Below, one piece after another: positions 11,883-20,580 of a stretch of DNA of 64,000 nt. The stretch is taken from positions 27,177,753 through 27,241,752 of the forward strand of contig NC_090290.1 in NCBI RefSeq assembly GCF_037392515.1. Reading direction: 5' to 3'. This DNA is from Haliotis asinina (lineage: Eukaryota; Mollusca; Gastropoda; Lepetellida; Haliotidae). Under the pieces are notes generated by a model. It was not told the DNA's origin and ran no database searches. It saw only the letters and a program-made list of their open reading frames with translations. Every line of letters starts with the position of its first letter. Positions within the stretch are counted from its first letter, which is position 1. The position numbers and the translations under genes were made by a program.

Positions 11883-13323
11883 TCAGAAACACATTGTGAC
11901 TTTGGTCGATTTCGATGAGGGCCGGAAATTTGGCCAAGTCAATGATGTTTTGAAGGTGTGGGCGAGGGCTTGAGCAAAATGGATTTCAAGTTTGAGATTG
12001 CCCGACGCGATCAGATTCAAATATTTCCCTCTGTCGGCTTCAGTGTGTTGCAAGTTAAAACACATGCAAGGCATGACCTAAGGGAAATTCTGTGCGGTCC
12101 AAGTTCAAGTTGAGTGACTTGTCTTTGTGCCATTCGTTATTCTAGTCGTACAGGCTGGCGTAAGTCTTCTGACCCTAAAGAACGCCCAGGTACACTGGTA
12201 CCATTCAAATACTGCCCCATGCTCTTAACGATGTCTCCTTGGAAACAGAAGGGATTGACCTCACCAAGGTGAGAATCAGTCGACTGGGCTATGTCGTGAA
12301 ACATGGCGTCCCAACTGAAACCGACGCCATCTTGACCATGGATCATTTCTAAAGGGACAGGGCTTTCAAACTGTTTGTTGTGAGCCACGACGAGGGCGTC
12401 GTTGATCCTGAGCCGGTTTGCATACTCTCAGACACATGTCTTGCTGCTCGACGTTGTAATATCTATCAGTCTGCGGACATTAAGACAAAGGTGTGAAATA
12501 GTTTGAGGCCCACATCCACGCCATTCGCCAGATGACGGTCGAAACTGAACATGTCTTCCATGAGGGGTCCCGTTAGGATGAGTTGCTTCCGGCGAGGAAG
12601 CTTCCGCGGTTGAGGAGGCCGTCAGTCCCACCTACATGGAGATCACCAGAGTTAAAATCATCCACGCGACCACCCGTATCTTTGTAATACAGCTGAGTGG
12701 TAAGCTGGCTGCTCTTGGCATTGGTTGGCGATCTATAGCCTGTTTTCATATTGTATTGTCTAAATAGTGATATTAGTTTTAACTTTTCATGCTAGTTTTA
12801 ATTGAAATTGTGATATGCTTGTTGTTTTACTGTCCTTCGTTGACAGATTTTTACAATATGCATATATTTCATTTAAATGTTCTCGTCACGATATGGCAGA
12901 GATATTGCCGATGTGACGTTAAATTTAAATATTAGCTCACTCACTCACTCTTGGCATTGGCTCTGTAGTCGAGTATCCACGAGGGCTTTAACCTGTTGAC
13001 CCCGTAGGAACACGCTCACCTGACTCCACAAGCTTTGGATAGTGCGACTGACAAGCCCTACTTTTTCTTTATTGGGTGATGACGTTTTGTTGCTGTGAGT
13101 GAGTTTGTGTTTGACGTGAAGTCAGGTCTTGCTCATGTTGATGTAGTCTTTCCCTCCATTTGGGAATATGAAATTCCAACGGACTGGAATTGGTGATGAC
13201 AGACAGGGGCCTTATGTTTTTGTAGTAATATTGCAAGATGTTGGTTTGATAGGGAGGCAAGTCAAATAAATCTAAACTATTTGGCAGGGCTTCGGTAAAC
13301 GCTTTCTCCGTCAGTACTGACAT
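11883..13323 (-). pseudogene. Capsid-like protein of element A (F54H12.2-like family), broken
   Basis: The N-terminus (13323-13069) reads MSVLTEKAFTEALPNSLDLF then DLPPYQTNI, the LDLF-x(2)-PPxQ signature of the family annotated in animals as F54H12.2-like, which I associate with Polinton-type virion proteins. Middle pieces follow at 12631-12428 (with FDRHLANGVDVGLKLF in an adjacent frame) and 12388-12137 (DGVGFSWDAMF; NPFCFQGDIVKSMGQYLNG). The C-terminal piece is at 12074-11883 (SGNLKLEIHFAQAL). Order and strand are collinear, so this is one gene of perhaps 400 residues broken by frameshifts and by the retroposon insertion at 12725-12947. The start codon lies 2 bases after the stop of the preceding gene, a virus-like packing. 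The F54H12.2 match is by memory; the capsid role is inferred from element context. Confidence 0.5.
12725..12947 (+). mobile_element. Truncated retroposon 3' end with 13-bp target-site duplication
   Basis: CTCTTGGCATTGG occurs at 12712-12724 and again at 12948-12960, exactly flanking this 223-bp block. The block ends in ACGTTAAATTTAAATATTAG plus CTCACTCACTCA, an abalone retroposon tail. The precise duplication marks target-primed insertion into the capsid-like relic. Confidence 0.75.
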
Positions 13324-13325
13324 GG

Positions 13326-13772
13326 TTACCGGTTGAAGAAGTCTCTGGGGTCGATAGCGGCAGTATCTTTAAACTCGATGAAGAATCGGTTAGTGCTATT
13401 ACACTCACGACGTATTTCTTTGAAGTGACAATTATGTCTCCTGCTTTGCATTTTAGATCCTTCATTGTCTTCTGAGCCCCCTCGAGCGGCTCCCTCGACC
13501 ATGTTCTGATTGGGTGACGTCATTGTAATGTTCAAGTTACAGCCGCGGCTAAGAGGTACTTTGGTTATGGGTGTGATGTGAATAATACGTGAACTGGGTC
13601 GACCTTTGATAAGCTGTTTTCCCACATGCTTACTTCCACGATCTTCTAAAAAGTGCACAAATTTCTTTGTGTCGGGAATGTACAGTTTCTGTTTCATTAT
13701 GCTTAGCTCAGAAAGGGATACTGTCGTGATACAGTCTCTTTCAGAAATGAATGAGGGGTTCCTTCTGCACAC
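13326..13772 (-). CDS. Element A protein of unknown function, basic
   Basis: 148 codons are open on the minus strand from MCRRNPSFISERDCITTVSL to a stop 2 bases before the capsid-like ATG. It contains KLYIPDTKKFVHFLEDRG, GRPSSRIIHITPITKVPLSR, a polar Gly/Ser/Glu stretch and RRECNSTNRFFIEFKDTAAI with DPRDFFNR. The product is basic in the middle and has no signal peptide or membrane segment. The upstream sequence in a neighbouring frame (13912-13703) remains protein-like, so the true start is probably farther upstream and a frameshift separates the pieces. I do not recognise the family. Its tight coupling to the next gene suggests co-expression in a virion-gene cluster. Confidence 0.45.
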   Translation of the reverse strand: MCRRNPSFISERDCITTVSLSELSIMKQKLYIPDTKKFVHFLEDRGSKHVGKQLIKGRPSSRIIHITPITKVPLSRGCNLNITMTSPNQNMVEGAARGGSEDNEGSKMQSRRHNCHFKEIRRECNSTNRFFIEFKDTAAIDPRDFFNR

Positions 13773-13773
13773 T

Positions 13774-14150
13774 TTACACTTCGATTTCTGAGGTGTCTCT
13801 CACAATGATGGGTAAGTGCCAAGACTGATGAAAACAATAATTTGGCCCATCTCTCTGATCGATCCGTCTCAACAAAGGCAGAAAAAGCTCGCCCACGCAT
13901 GAACTGTCGCACAGATTACACAACACGTCAGCGGTGGTATTATTGATAACATTCAACTCTAGTTTGCCTAATTTCGTTTCTAACAGCGCCCCCATCCACT
14001 TACCCACCAGTTTCAAATTAAATGAGTTCCACGCAAAAAAAAGTAAGGCATGTTGTCCGGGTCATATTCCTACGTCTACGTCTAATAGTCTACGTTACAT
14101 GGAGCTACGTTGTTTTTCTCATGGTCGTTTCGAGGTAAAGCCATTATGGT
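13774..14150 (-). pseudogene. Upstream fragment of element A minus-strand cluster
   Basis: The clean part (14016-13774) reads MKLVGKWMGALLETKLGKLE then LNVINNTTADVLCNLCDSSC. In an adjacent frame, farther upstream, EYDPDNMPYF still looks coding to about 14150. It is probably the front part of the 13326-13772 gene or a separate small gene. It is cut off at 14160 by the Mutator-like transposon. Family unknown. Confidence 0.35.
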
Positions 14151-14765
14151 CCTTACTATGAGAGCCAGTCAAATCGCCTCAGCGTCAAAACGCCCCAGCA
14201 AATTTGGTCAAAATGCCCCAGATTTTGGGTCAAATCGCCCCAAGTCCGTATTCAGAATGTCCCAGTTTACTTATTATGGTTTAATATAAGCCATAAATGC
14301 ATAGTTTTGTCAACTTCCAAGTGATATTTTTTACATAATATTATGTAGTAATATTTCTAATAATTTCCCATTCGTAAACTGATAAGAGTAAAAGTAATAT
14401 TCATGTATAGACAACATTGCAATTCCAAATATTTGGTAAAGAATTACAAGAATACATTAAAGGTTTTCATGGTATGTTTATTGTACATGGCGTAAATGCA
14501 TAGCTTTTTGTCAACAAATGGCATTGTGTAATCTTAACAAGTATGGTAAAATACGTATCAAAACAATTTAAAGTTTTTTTTTAAAATACTCTTGTCAAAA
14601 AGTGAGGCTGTAAATTCATAGGTTTTGTAAACAAGTGTGGTAAATGAGTATCAAAACTACCTCGAGGTCTTGTTTTTTCTCTTGTCAAAACGTGTGGATA
14701 AAAACGTACTGTTGAAACATATTCACTAAACACGAGGAACAAGATGTAGTGTCCGCATCAAGAGG

Positions 14766-14932
14766 GGTGGGGGATAGCCTAATGGTTAAAGCGTTCGCTC
14801 GTCACACCGAAGATCCGGGTTTGATTCCCCACATGGGTACAATGTGTGAGGCCCATTTTCTGGTGTCCCCGCCGTGATATCGCTGGAACATTGCTAAAAG
14901 CGGCGTAAAACCTAACTCACTCACTCCGCATC
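14766..14932 (+). repeat. tRNA-derived abalone SINE, nested in the Mutator-like element
   Basis: A box-like TAGCCTAATGGTTAAAGCG and B box-like GGGTTTGATTCCCC are spaced as in a tRNA. Then come CCCATTTTCTGGTGTCCCCG, GATATCGCTGGAACATTGC, GGCGTAAAACC and a CTCACTCACTC tail. This is a familiar Haliotis SINE. Its position inside the transposon shows it inserted later. Confidence 0.85.
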
Positions 14933-15191
14933 AAGAAGCACAGCTGCCCTGCTACTGTCACTCAGAAAGGAACTAACTTTACACACAGTGATACGCCTCA
15001 CAACCATACTGCTAACCGTGGCAAGTTACAAGCACCACATGTAAAGGTCCAGGTAAGCCTCTTAAGCTTTGGCATATTAATTGTTTCTTTAATTAATTAA
15101 TCAAATCAAGAGCTTCTGCTAGTTAATCCCAACTACGATCAGGAGTTATTCAAGTCATCTGCAACTGTTGTGGACGATGTGGTTATAACAG

Positions 15192-15690
15192 GTGGCATGC
15201 AGAAAGAACCCAGTTTTTCGATTTATTCGGAAACCGATGGCCTTGCCCTTCATCGCTGCTTCAGAGATCCGTCAGACGTTTGAAGAGATGACAGAGACCG
15301 TCACCCTTGGCAACAAGCTTCGCCACCTTGCGGGTTACATCAGATTATATGGTCTTTGGTTACACGAGGACTAAATGGGTCTTCAAAACAACCTAGCTGT
15401 CCCCATTCAAGTCTATTCCGCTTCCGACAGACAACAAGAACAAACAATCACATTGAAGGTAAATACCTTTTAAATAGTGTTTCTATCAGTTATTTAGGCT
15501 GTGTTTAATTTACAGATAGTCAATCGATAACGAATTTAATGTGAGTTAATCATGTTGAGGATGACAACATTTCTTTCAAAATTTCCCTTTCTGTTTTCAG
15601 GTTGGCACCAGCGCCTAAATGCAGAAGTCGGGGAGCAACAGCTTGGACTAGACCGACTTATCAAAGCCCTGCATCGTTAGGCATCCCTAC
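15192..15690 (+). pseudogene. Mutator-like transposase C-terminal fragment with an intron
   Basis: FIRKPMALPFIAASEIRQTF (15192 onward) matches the ALPFxPAxxI-x-xxF stretch near the end of MULE transposases in some animal families. The conserved NNHIEG-WHQRLNA motif is split: NNHIEG ends at 15458, then GT at 15459 and TTTTCAG at 15594-15600, and WHQRLNAEVGEQQLGLDRLI follows. The 142-bp interval has canonical GT-AG ends and removal restores the motif, so it is an intron inside the transposase gene. A stop then interrupts the next helix (ALHR-stop-ASLLPI). The catalytic DDE part is not visible upstream, so the copy is non-autonomous. Confidence 0.55.
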
Positions 15691-16267
15691 TCCCAATCAA
15701 GGTCCTCTTGATGAAAAAGAACAAAGTGAGAGCAAGAATCTGGGACCGATCAACCACAGCCGAGATGGAGATTTTTGCCCACTGAACAGGGTTCATGGAA
15801 GGCCAAATTTCAGTTCAGTTCAGCAGCTGCATTCATGGACCTGTCCACCATACAGGCAAAAGTTAAAAAGTTAAAACTGAAAGAAAGACATGTGATTTCC
15901 TGAATGAGGAACTTCTGTATGAGGGTTATAATATCCCAGTTGACAACCGAAAACTCTACGTTGTTTTATACGTATTATACCATACTTAAATTGTTATGAT
16001 TACTCAATGCCATTTGTTGAAAAAAAAAACCCAAACAAACAAAACAAAAAACCCAACAAAATAATATAACAATAATACATAATATTATTTGAAACTTTTC
16101 ATATAGAAGTTGACAAAAACTATGCATGTATGGCGTATATTAAACCATATTAAGTAAACTGGGGCATTTTGACTACCCCGTTGGAGCGATTTGACCAAAC
16201 CTGTAGCCATTTGACCAAACATCTGGGGCGTTTTGTCGCTGGGGCGATTTGACTGGCACCCTTACTC

Positions 16268-17302
16268 CAACACCTATTTCTAAATACTCGTTGGTTTCAC
16301 ATTAATTTCAGACTGGCTATTTTAGTTTGTTTTTTTAAGTGTAAATACACTAGCTCAAAACAAAATGATACAATAATAATTATTTACGAGTGACAACTGT
16401 TCATATCTCACTAAATATATCGATTTGCATATGCTTTTCAGTTATTGATGTCCTATTTTGGTTGCAGCTGCATCAGAAATGTGTGTTTTGTTAGTTGTGA
16501 GAAGGGGGGTGCGAGAAAAACGGTGGTGGTGAGATGTGTTTGTACAAAGAACTTATTGACATACATTATGCTATTGATTTCACTATTCCCTGTCTTTAGT
16601 GCATACAAGTATAAAATATGTTGAAATCGACATAAAACTATGTGTATGTATGTATGTGTTTGCTTTGATTTTTCGTTTTCTTCAGAGTGTGTTTACACTA
16701 TCGGTAAACGTACGACCAATACGGAAATAAGCCAGTAGATATTTTTTTACACGCTCTGCGCATGCGCACAGCGAGTCTTACATTAATATGAAACCAACGA
16801 ATACATTACTTCATACGCCTCATTATCTTTTTTGTTACATAAACAGACGATAAATTTCATTGGATTATGCTTTCTGACAGATTACAACAATGAAACGTCG
16901 GTCGGCATAGTGAAGGAACGTGATCAATCGTTCGGGAAAAACATATCGCGCAAATACGGCCCGTGTTTCTGTCGCTTTCGTAATCGATATTGAATTACAA
17001 ATGGTTACATACCGAAAATTGTATATGGAAATAATATGACATTTATAACTCAGCGAAGTCCCTTTGTCCCTTTGTTCGTGAAATTATTTTTCTCCAATTT
17101 TCATCCAATGAAAATAGTAACATCTTGTTGACGGAAGTTGTAATACTTTGTTTTGATTCTGCAACTGAGGTGAAACAGCAGAGAAAACTGTCATTTGGAT
17201 CTGAGAACTGTTGGGAATACTTAGCGTCGAATACGGTAAGTAATATTATGTATATCAATATCCTTATATTGTTCGTAACTTCAGTATGAACGTGAAACGA
17301 TT
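16268..17302. other. No recognisable gene
   Basis: AT-rich, with a TATG-type microsatellite near 16640-16660 and a locally CG-richer patch at 16900-17000. The minus-strand ORF at 17043-17258 has no family signature. Confidence 0.3.
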
Positions 17303-17319
17303 GTTATACCCGATTACAG

Positions 17320-17379
17320 GCTTTGGAAACTGCCAGGTCCGAGGATACGATTGATTCTTACTTTCAATTATGTATTGTG
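17320..17379 (+). other. Exon-like interval, copy 1
   Basis: CCGATTACAG precedes a 60-base open interval and GTGAGTAAG, a near-consensus donor, follows it. The 20 codons begin ALETARSEDT and end with FQLCIV, with length divisible by three. No protein family recognised; a chance pairing of splice sites cannot be excluded. Confidence 0.35.
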
Positions 17380-17570
17380 GTGAGTAAGATGAAATTCACA
17401 AAAAGTTTGGTAAGACTTCCACCCGTATCCCCTCAAAATATTAACGTTGTGAAAAAGGTATGTTTAATTTATTTACTGGTAAAATGGTTTATCAAGAAAT
17501 TAAAGTAATGGTCAGTGTTAGTTTTAGTGTTTAGGCTTACAGGGATTGGGATAGTTATACCCGATTACAG

Positions 17571-17630
17571 GCTTTGGAAACTGCCAGGTCCGAGGATACG
17601 ATTGATTCTTACTTTCAATTATGTATTGTG
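17571..17630 (+). other. Exon-like interval, copy 2
   Basis: Identical to the interval 251 bp to the left, with the same acceptor and donor. If the exon is real, this would be a tandemly duplicated exon whose inclusion once or twice keeps the reading frame. Confidence 0.35.
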
Positions 17631-17859
17631 GTGAGTAAGATGAAATTCACAAAAAGTTTGGTAAGACTTCCACCCGTATCCCCTCAAAATATTAACGTTG
17701 TGAAAAAGGTATGTTTAATTTATTTACTGGTAAAATGGTTTATCAAGAAATTAAAGTAATGGTCAGTGTTAGTTTTAGTGTTTAGGCTTACAGGGATTGG
17801 GATAGGCAGCAGGGAGCTTTATAGTTCATATGAATAAACTCGTACTCCAGCCAAGGCCT

Positions 17860-18010
17860 ACATCGAGTTTATACGGCGAGTGTATTTTCTTTGACGCACC
17901 TTTCCGCAAGAAATTTGAGCGGAACGGTTTAAGGCAAAACCAAGACTGAAAACTCAACCTATCAACTGATATTTTTGCAGGTTTTGCTAAAACAAACATT
18001 CATCGTAAAA
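17860..18010 (+). repeat. Left arm of a diverged inverted repeat pair
   Basis: CACTCGCCG-type end, TTTTCTTTGACGC, GGTTTAAGGCAAAA, CCTATCAACT and GCTAAAACAAACA occur here and, in reverse complement and the same order, at 19790-19925. The arms are about 1.8 kb apart. Confidence 0.55.
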
Positions 18011-18393
18011 GCGGGACACTTACCTCCAACAAAATACACTCATTTTGTTTCTGACAAGTCTTGAAACATTTATACCCCCCTTGACCGCCGGCCATTGTGG
18101 ATATGTAAATGAGAGGTTGCTTAAAAACGGAATCCATGAAAACGGACTATGACGCTCTGCAGTAGGCGGGAGGGGAAACGAACCGTTATTGGTTTATATC
18201 AATTTGTGAATGGTACATTTCAGGTTCCGAGATGTCTTGAGACCTACAATGTCATTTCTAGATGTTTTTGGTGTTGGATAGGTGTGCATAGTGTTCTTAT
18301 TATCCAAATGGGAAAGGATTTTTTTCAGACATGACATTACCATGGTGTCACATGTCTCATGCTACTACCTTGATAAAGACTGAAGTTCCTATA

Positions 18394-18540
18394 ACGTTGG
18401 AAGCCTAGGGATTAAGTCGGTGGTGAAAATCAGGGTTCGAATTCCAATTTGTGAAGTCCATTTCTGGTGTCGCCCGTCTCGATAGTCCTGGAATATCGCT
18501 GAACATCGGGGAGTGAAACGGACCTCTATCACTCACACAC
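18394..18540 (+). repeat. Degenerate tRNA-derived SINE
   Basis: GAAGCCTAGGGATTAAG with GGGTTCGAATTCCA (A and B boxes), CCATTTCTGGTGTCGCC, CCTGGAATATCGCTGAACA and a CACTCACACAC tail follow the same plan as the SINEs at 14766 and 56442, with more mutations. Confidence 0.65.
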
Positions 18541-19789
18541 TTCGAATACGTAAGGTACACACGCGTGTTATTGGTAACGTATTAGAATGTGTGCCATTTA
18601 CACGTTTGACACATATTTTCGGAGAGTTATTCACCAACTGCCAAGCTTTCTAATATGCAACATTTTAGGAAGACTTCTGTCTCTTGTATGGGGAAGAGCC
18701 GTATTATTTCAGTTGACTTTATTAAATATTTGGTGGACGTCCTGCCCTAACGTCTATAATGTCCCTCCCCACTAGCGATAAGCTAGCCCCAAGTTAAGTG
18801 TAAATATACGACCCTTCCTCCATTAAACAGTGATGCGTATAATTAGTTATTATGTTTATATAGTTATATGTATGGATATGAATCTAAGAATGTTATGCGT
18901 AATTAGTACTCAAATAATTCTCGGTACTTGATGTTATGTTTATAGAGCTATATAAGTGTGGATGTGAACGTATGATGTTTACGTCGTTTCGTGAAACTGT
19001 AGGTGTGGTCTTTAGGAGACATCTTGCATGTACCATGTCCCCGCTTAACCACCTCCGACTTGCATTTACTGAAGCGTAATTAAAAATGTTTTTCGTTGTG
19101 TTGGTTTTGTTAAGTCAATTGTTGGGCCTCCCCTGTTAACCTTCTGGGAGAGGGATTTGAAGTGAATGTGCCCGCATATGAAACACTATCAAATTATTCT
19201 TGATGAAATACAATCCCAAGAGCGTGTGTCATACAGTTTTTCTTATCTTGGAAATACATTCACCGATTTGTTGAATATGGCTTCTTTCGGCGTCATGTAA
19301 TGGCGCCACTTTATTACTGAAGGATAGGATATTGTATGGTGTAGACATGTAGAACGTAGAGGAAATGAAACATTTGAATGAATCAGTGAAGAAATCCTAA
19401 TTTGGAAATATGTCAACTTTACAAAGTGCATGAAAGTGAAAACTGTCGTCTCGTAAGACCCACTATGTATACTACATGCACACTGCCATTATGATAATGG
19501 TGTAGAATTATAATTACTTACAGTGATTCATTTCGTTTTAGAGTAATCAATGTAATTTTGGGAGTTCAGTGAATGGTGCGATGATGTGTGGGATCCTGAA
19601 ATGTCTACAAACGATGAAGAAATGCCTTAAGTTCGTTTCCCCGCAACCACAGTCAATTTATCGCAAACCGTTTTAGTGCGATTCCACTTTTTGCTTAACC
19701 AATCAAAATGTCCGTCAAGTGGTGAAAAACGGGGGTGGTTCTGTATCAGGGCTGATATAAAATAAAGTGAATGGATGTTGGTGGATGTA
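18541..19789. other. No recognisable gene
   Basis: AT-rich spacer between the two inverted arms. Two similar strings (TTATGTTTATA...TATAT with GGATATG/GGATGTG, near 18850 and 18940) suggest a short local duplication. Confidence 0.3.
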
Positions 19790-19925
19790 AGTATGCCGTT
19801 TTGAAAATGAGTGTTTGTTTTAGCAATCCGTGCACCTGTTCTAGTTGATAGGCTGGATTTTTGCCTTAAACCGCTGTACATATCTGTACAGCGCACTGTG
19901 CGTCAAAGAAAATTCACTCGCCGGC
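19790..19925 (-). repeat. Right arm of a diverged inverted repeat pair
   Basis: Reverse-complement counterpart of 17860-18010: TGTTTGTTTTAGCAA, AGTTGATAGG, TTTTGCCTTAAACCG, TGCGTCAAAGAAAAT and CACTCGCCG are in matching order. It may be a second copy of a dispersed repeat or the other terminus of a ~2-kb element. Confidence 0.55.
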
Positions 19926-20262
19926 TAGACGTCGAGCACACCTTAGTATAGTGCGAAGTCATCTAGTTATATGCTGGACTAGGAGCTTTAGTGAGGTGTC
20001 ATCAAACTTTTAAGAAAATGATCAAGACTTATTGTTTTGAGACAGAGTAAGATTTGGATGAGGGTGTGCATTTGTTTGTTTTTAGCACGGATACTCTACA
20101 ACAGGGATAGGTCACTCGCTTGCTTTCTTTACCATTTGTACTAATTAACATGTGCCTCATCATGCTCCTACACACACAGTGACTCGGCTCGTTCCCAGCA
20201 CAACTTCAGTTGTGGTAAACAGAACTTCAGCCAGTTTATTGTATCACTCGGAATTTTACAAT

Positions 20263-20375
20263 GAATGAATGAATGAAGTTTAGTGGGAATTAAGAGCAAG
20301 AATTATGTGAATGAATGAAAGAAATAAAGAAAAAGAATAAATGAAAGAAGTAATATTTGAATGAATGAAAGAAAA
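20263..20375 (+). repeat. Impure (GAAT)n / (GAAA)n microsatellite
   Basis: ATGAATGAATGAATGAAG and later TGAATGAATGAAAGAAA with purine-rich interruptions. Confidence 0.8.
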
Positions 20376-20580
20376 TATGCTACACCGCGGCCTTCCCTCC
20401 CAAAACATGTTAAAGAACGCAAAAGTAACGTGAGAACACGTGGTAACATCAGCTGTCCTTTTATAAAATCTACTTTGAGACATTTTTGTTTACTTTAATA
20501 ATTAATTCAGATATCTTATTGCATGTGGGGAATGGAATGGGCATTAACAAAATGTTAACTGACACTGTCACACTGCCCTA

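Larger units (their letters stand above)
14160..16258 (+). mobile_element. Mutator-like transposon with ~185-bp terminal inverted repeats
   Basis: The left terminus (AGCCAGTCAAATCGCC, then CGTCAAAACGCCCCAGC) and the right terminus (GGGCGATTTGACTGGC) are inverted copies, and similarity continues about 185 bp inward (TTTACTTATTATGGTTTAAT on the left against its complement near 16150). Flanking TCCTTACTA (14151-14159) and CCCTTACTC (16259-16267) match at 7 of 9 positions, fitting the 8-10-bp duplication of Mutator elements. The motif TAAATGCATAG with GTCAAC recurs near 14297 and 14495, with a weaker copy near 14610, as subterminal repeats. Inside are a SINE (14766-14932) and a transposase remnant (15192-15690). 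The element abuts the element A gene cluster. Superfamily assignment rests on the transposase tail and TIR length. Confidence 0.65.
17303..17804. repeat. Perfect 251-bp tandem duplication
   Basis: The segment from GTTATACCCGATTACAGGC to ACAGGGATTGGGATA is present twice, 251 bp apart, with no difference that I can see across the unit. The second copy continues into unique sequence (GGCAGCAGGGAGC). Identity means it is very recent, still segregating, or an assembly artefact. Each copy carries one exon-like interval. Confidence 0.85.
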
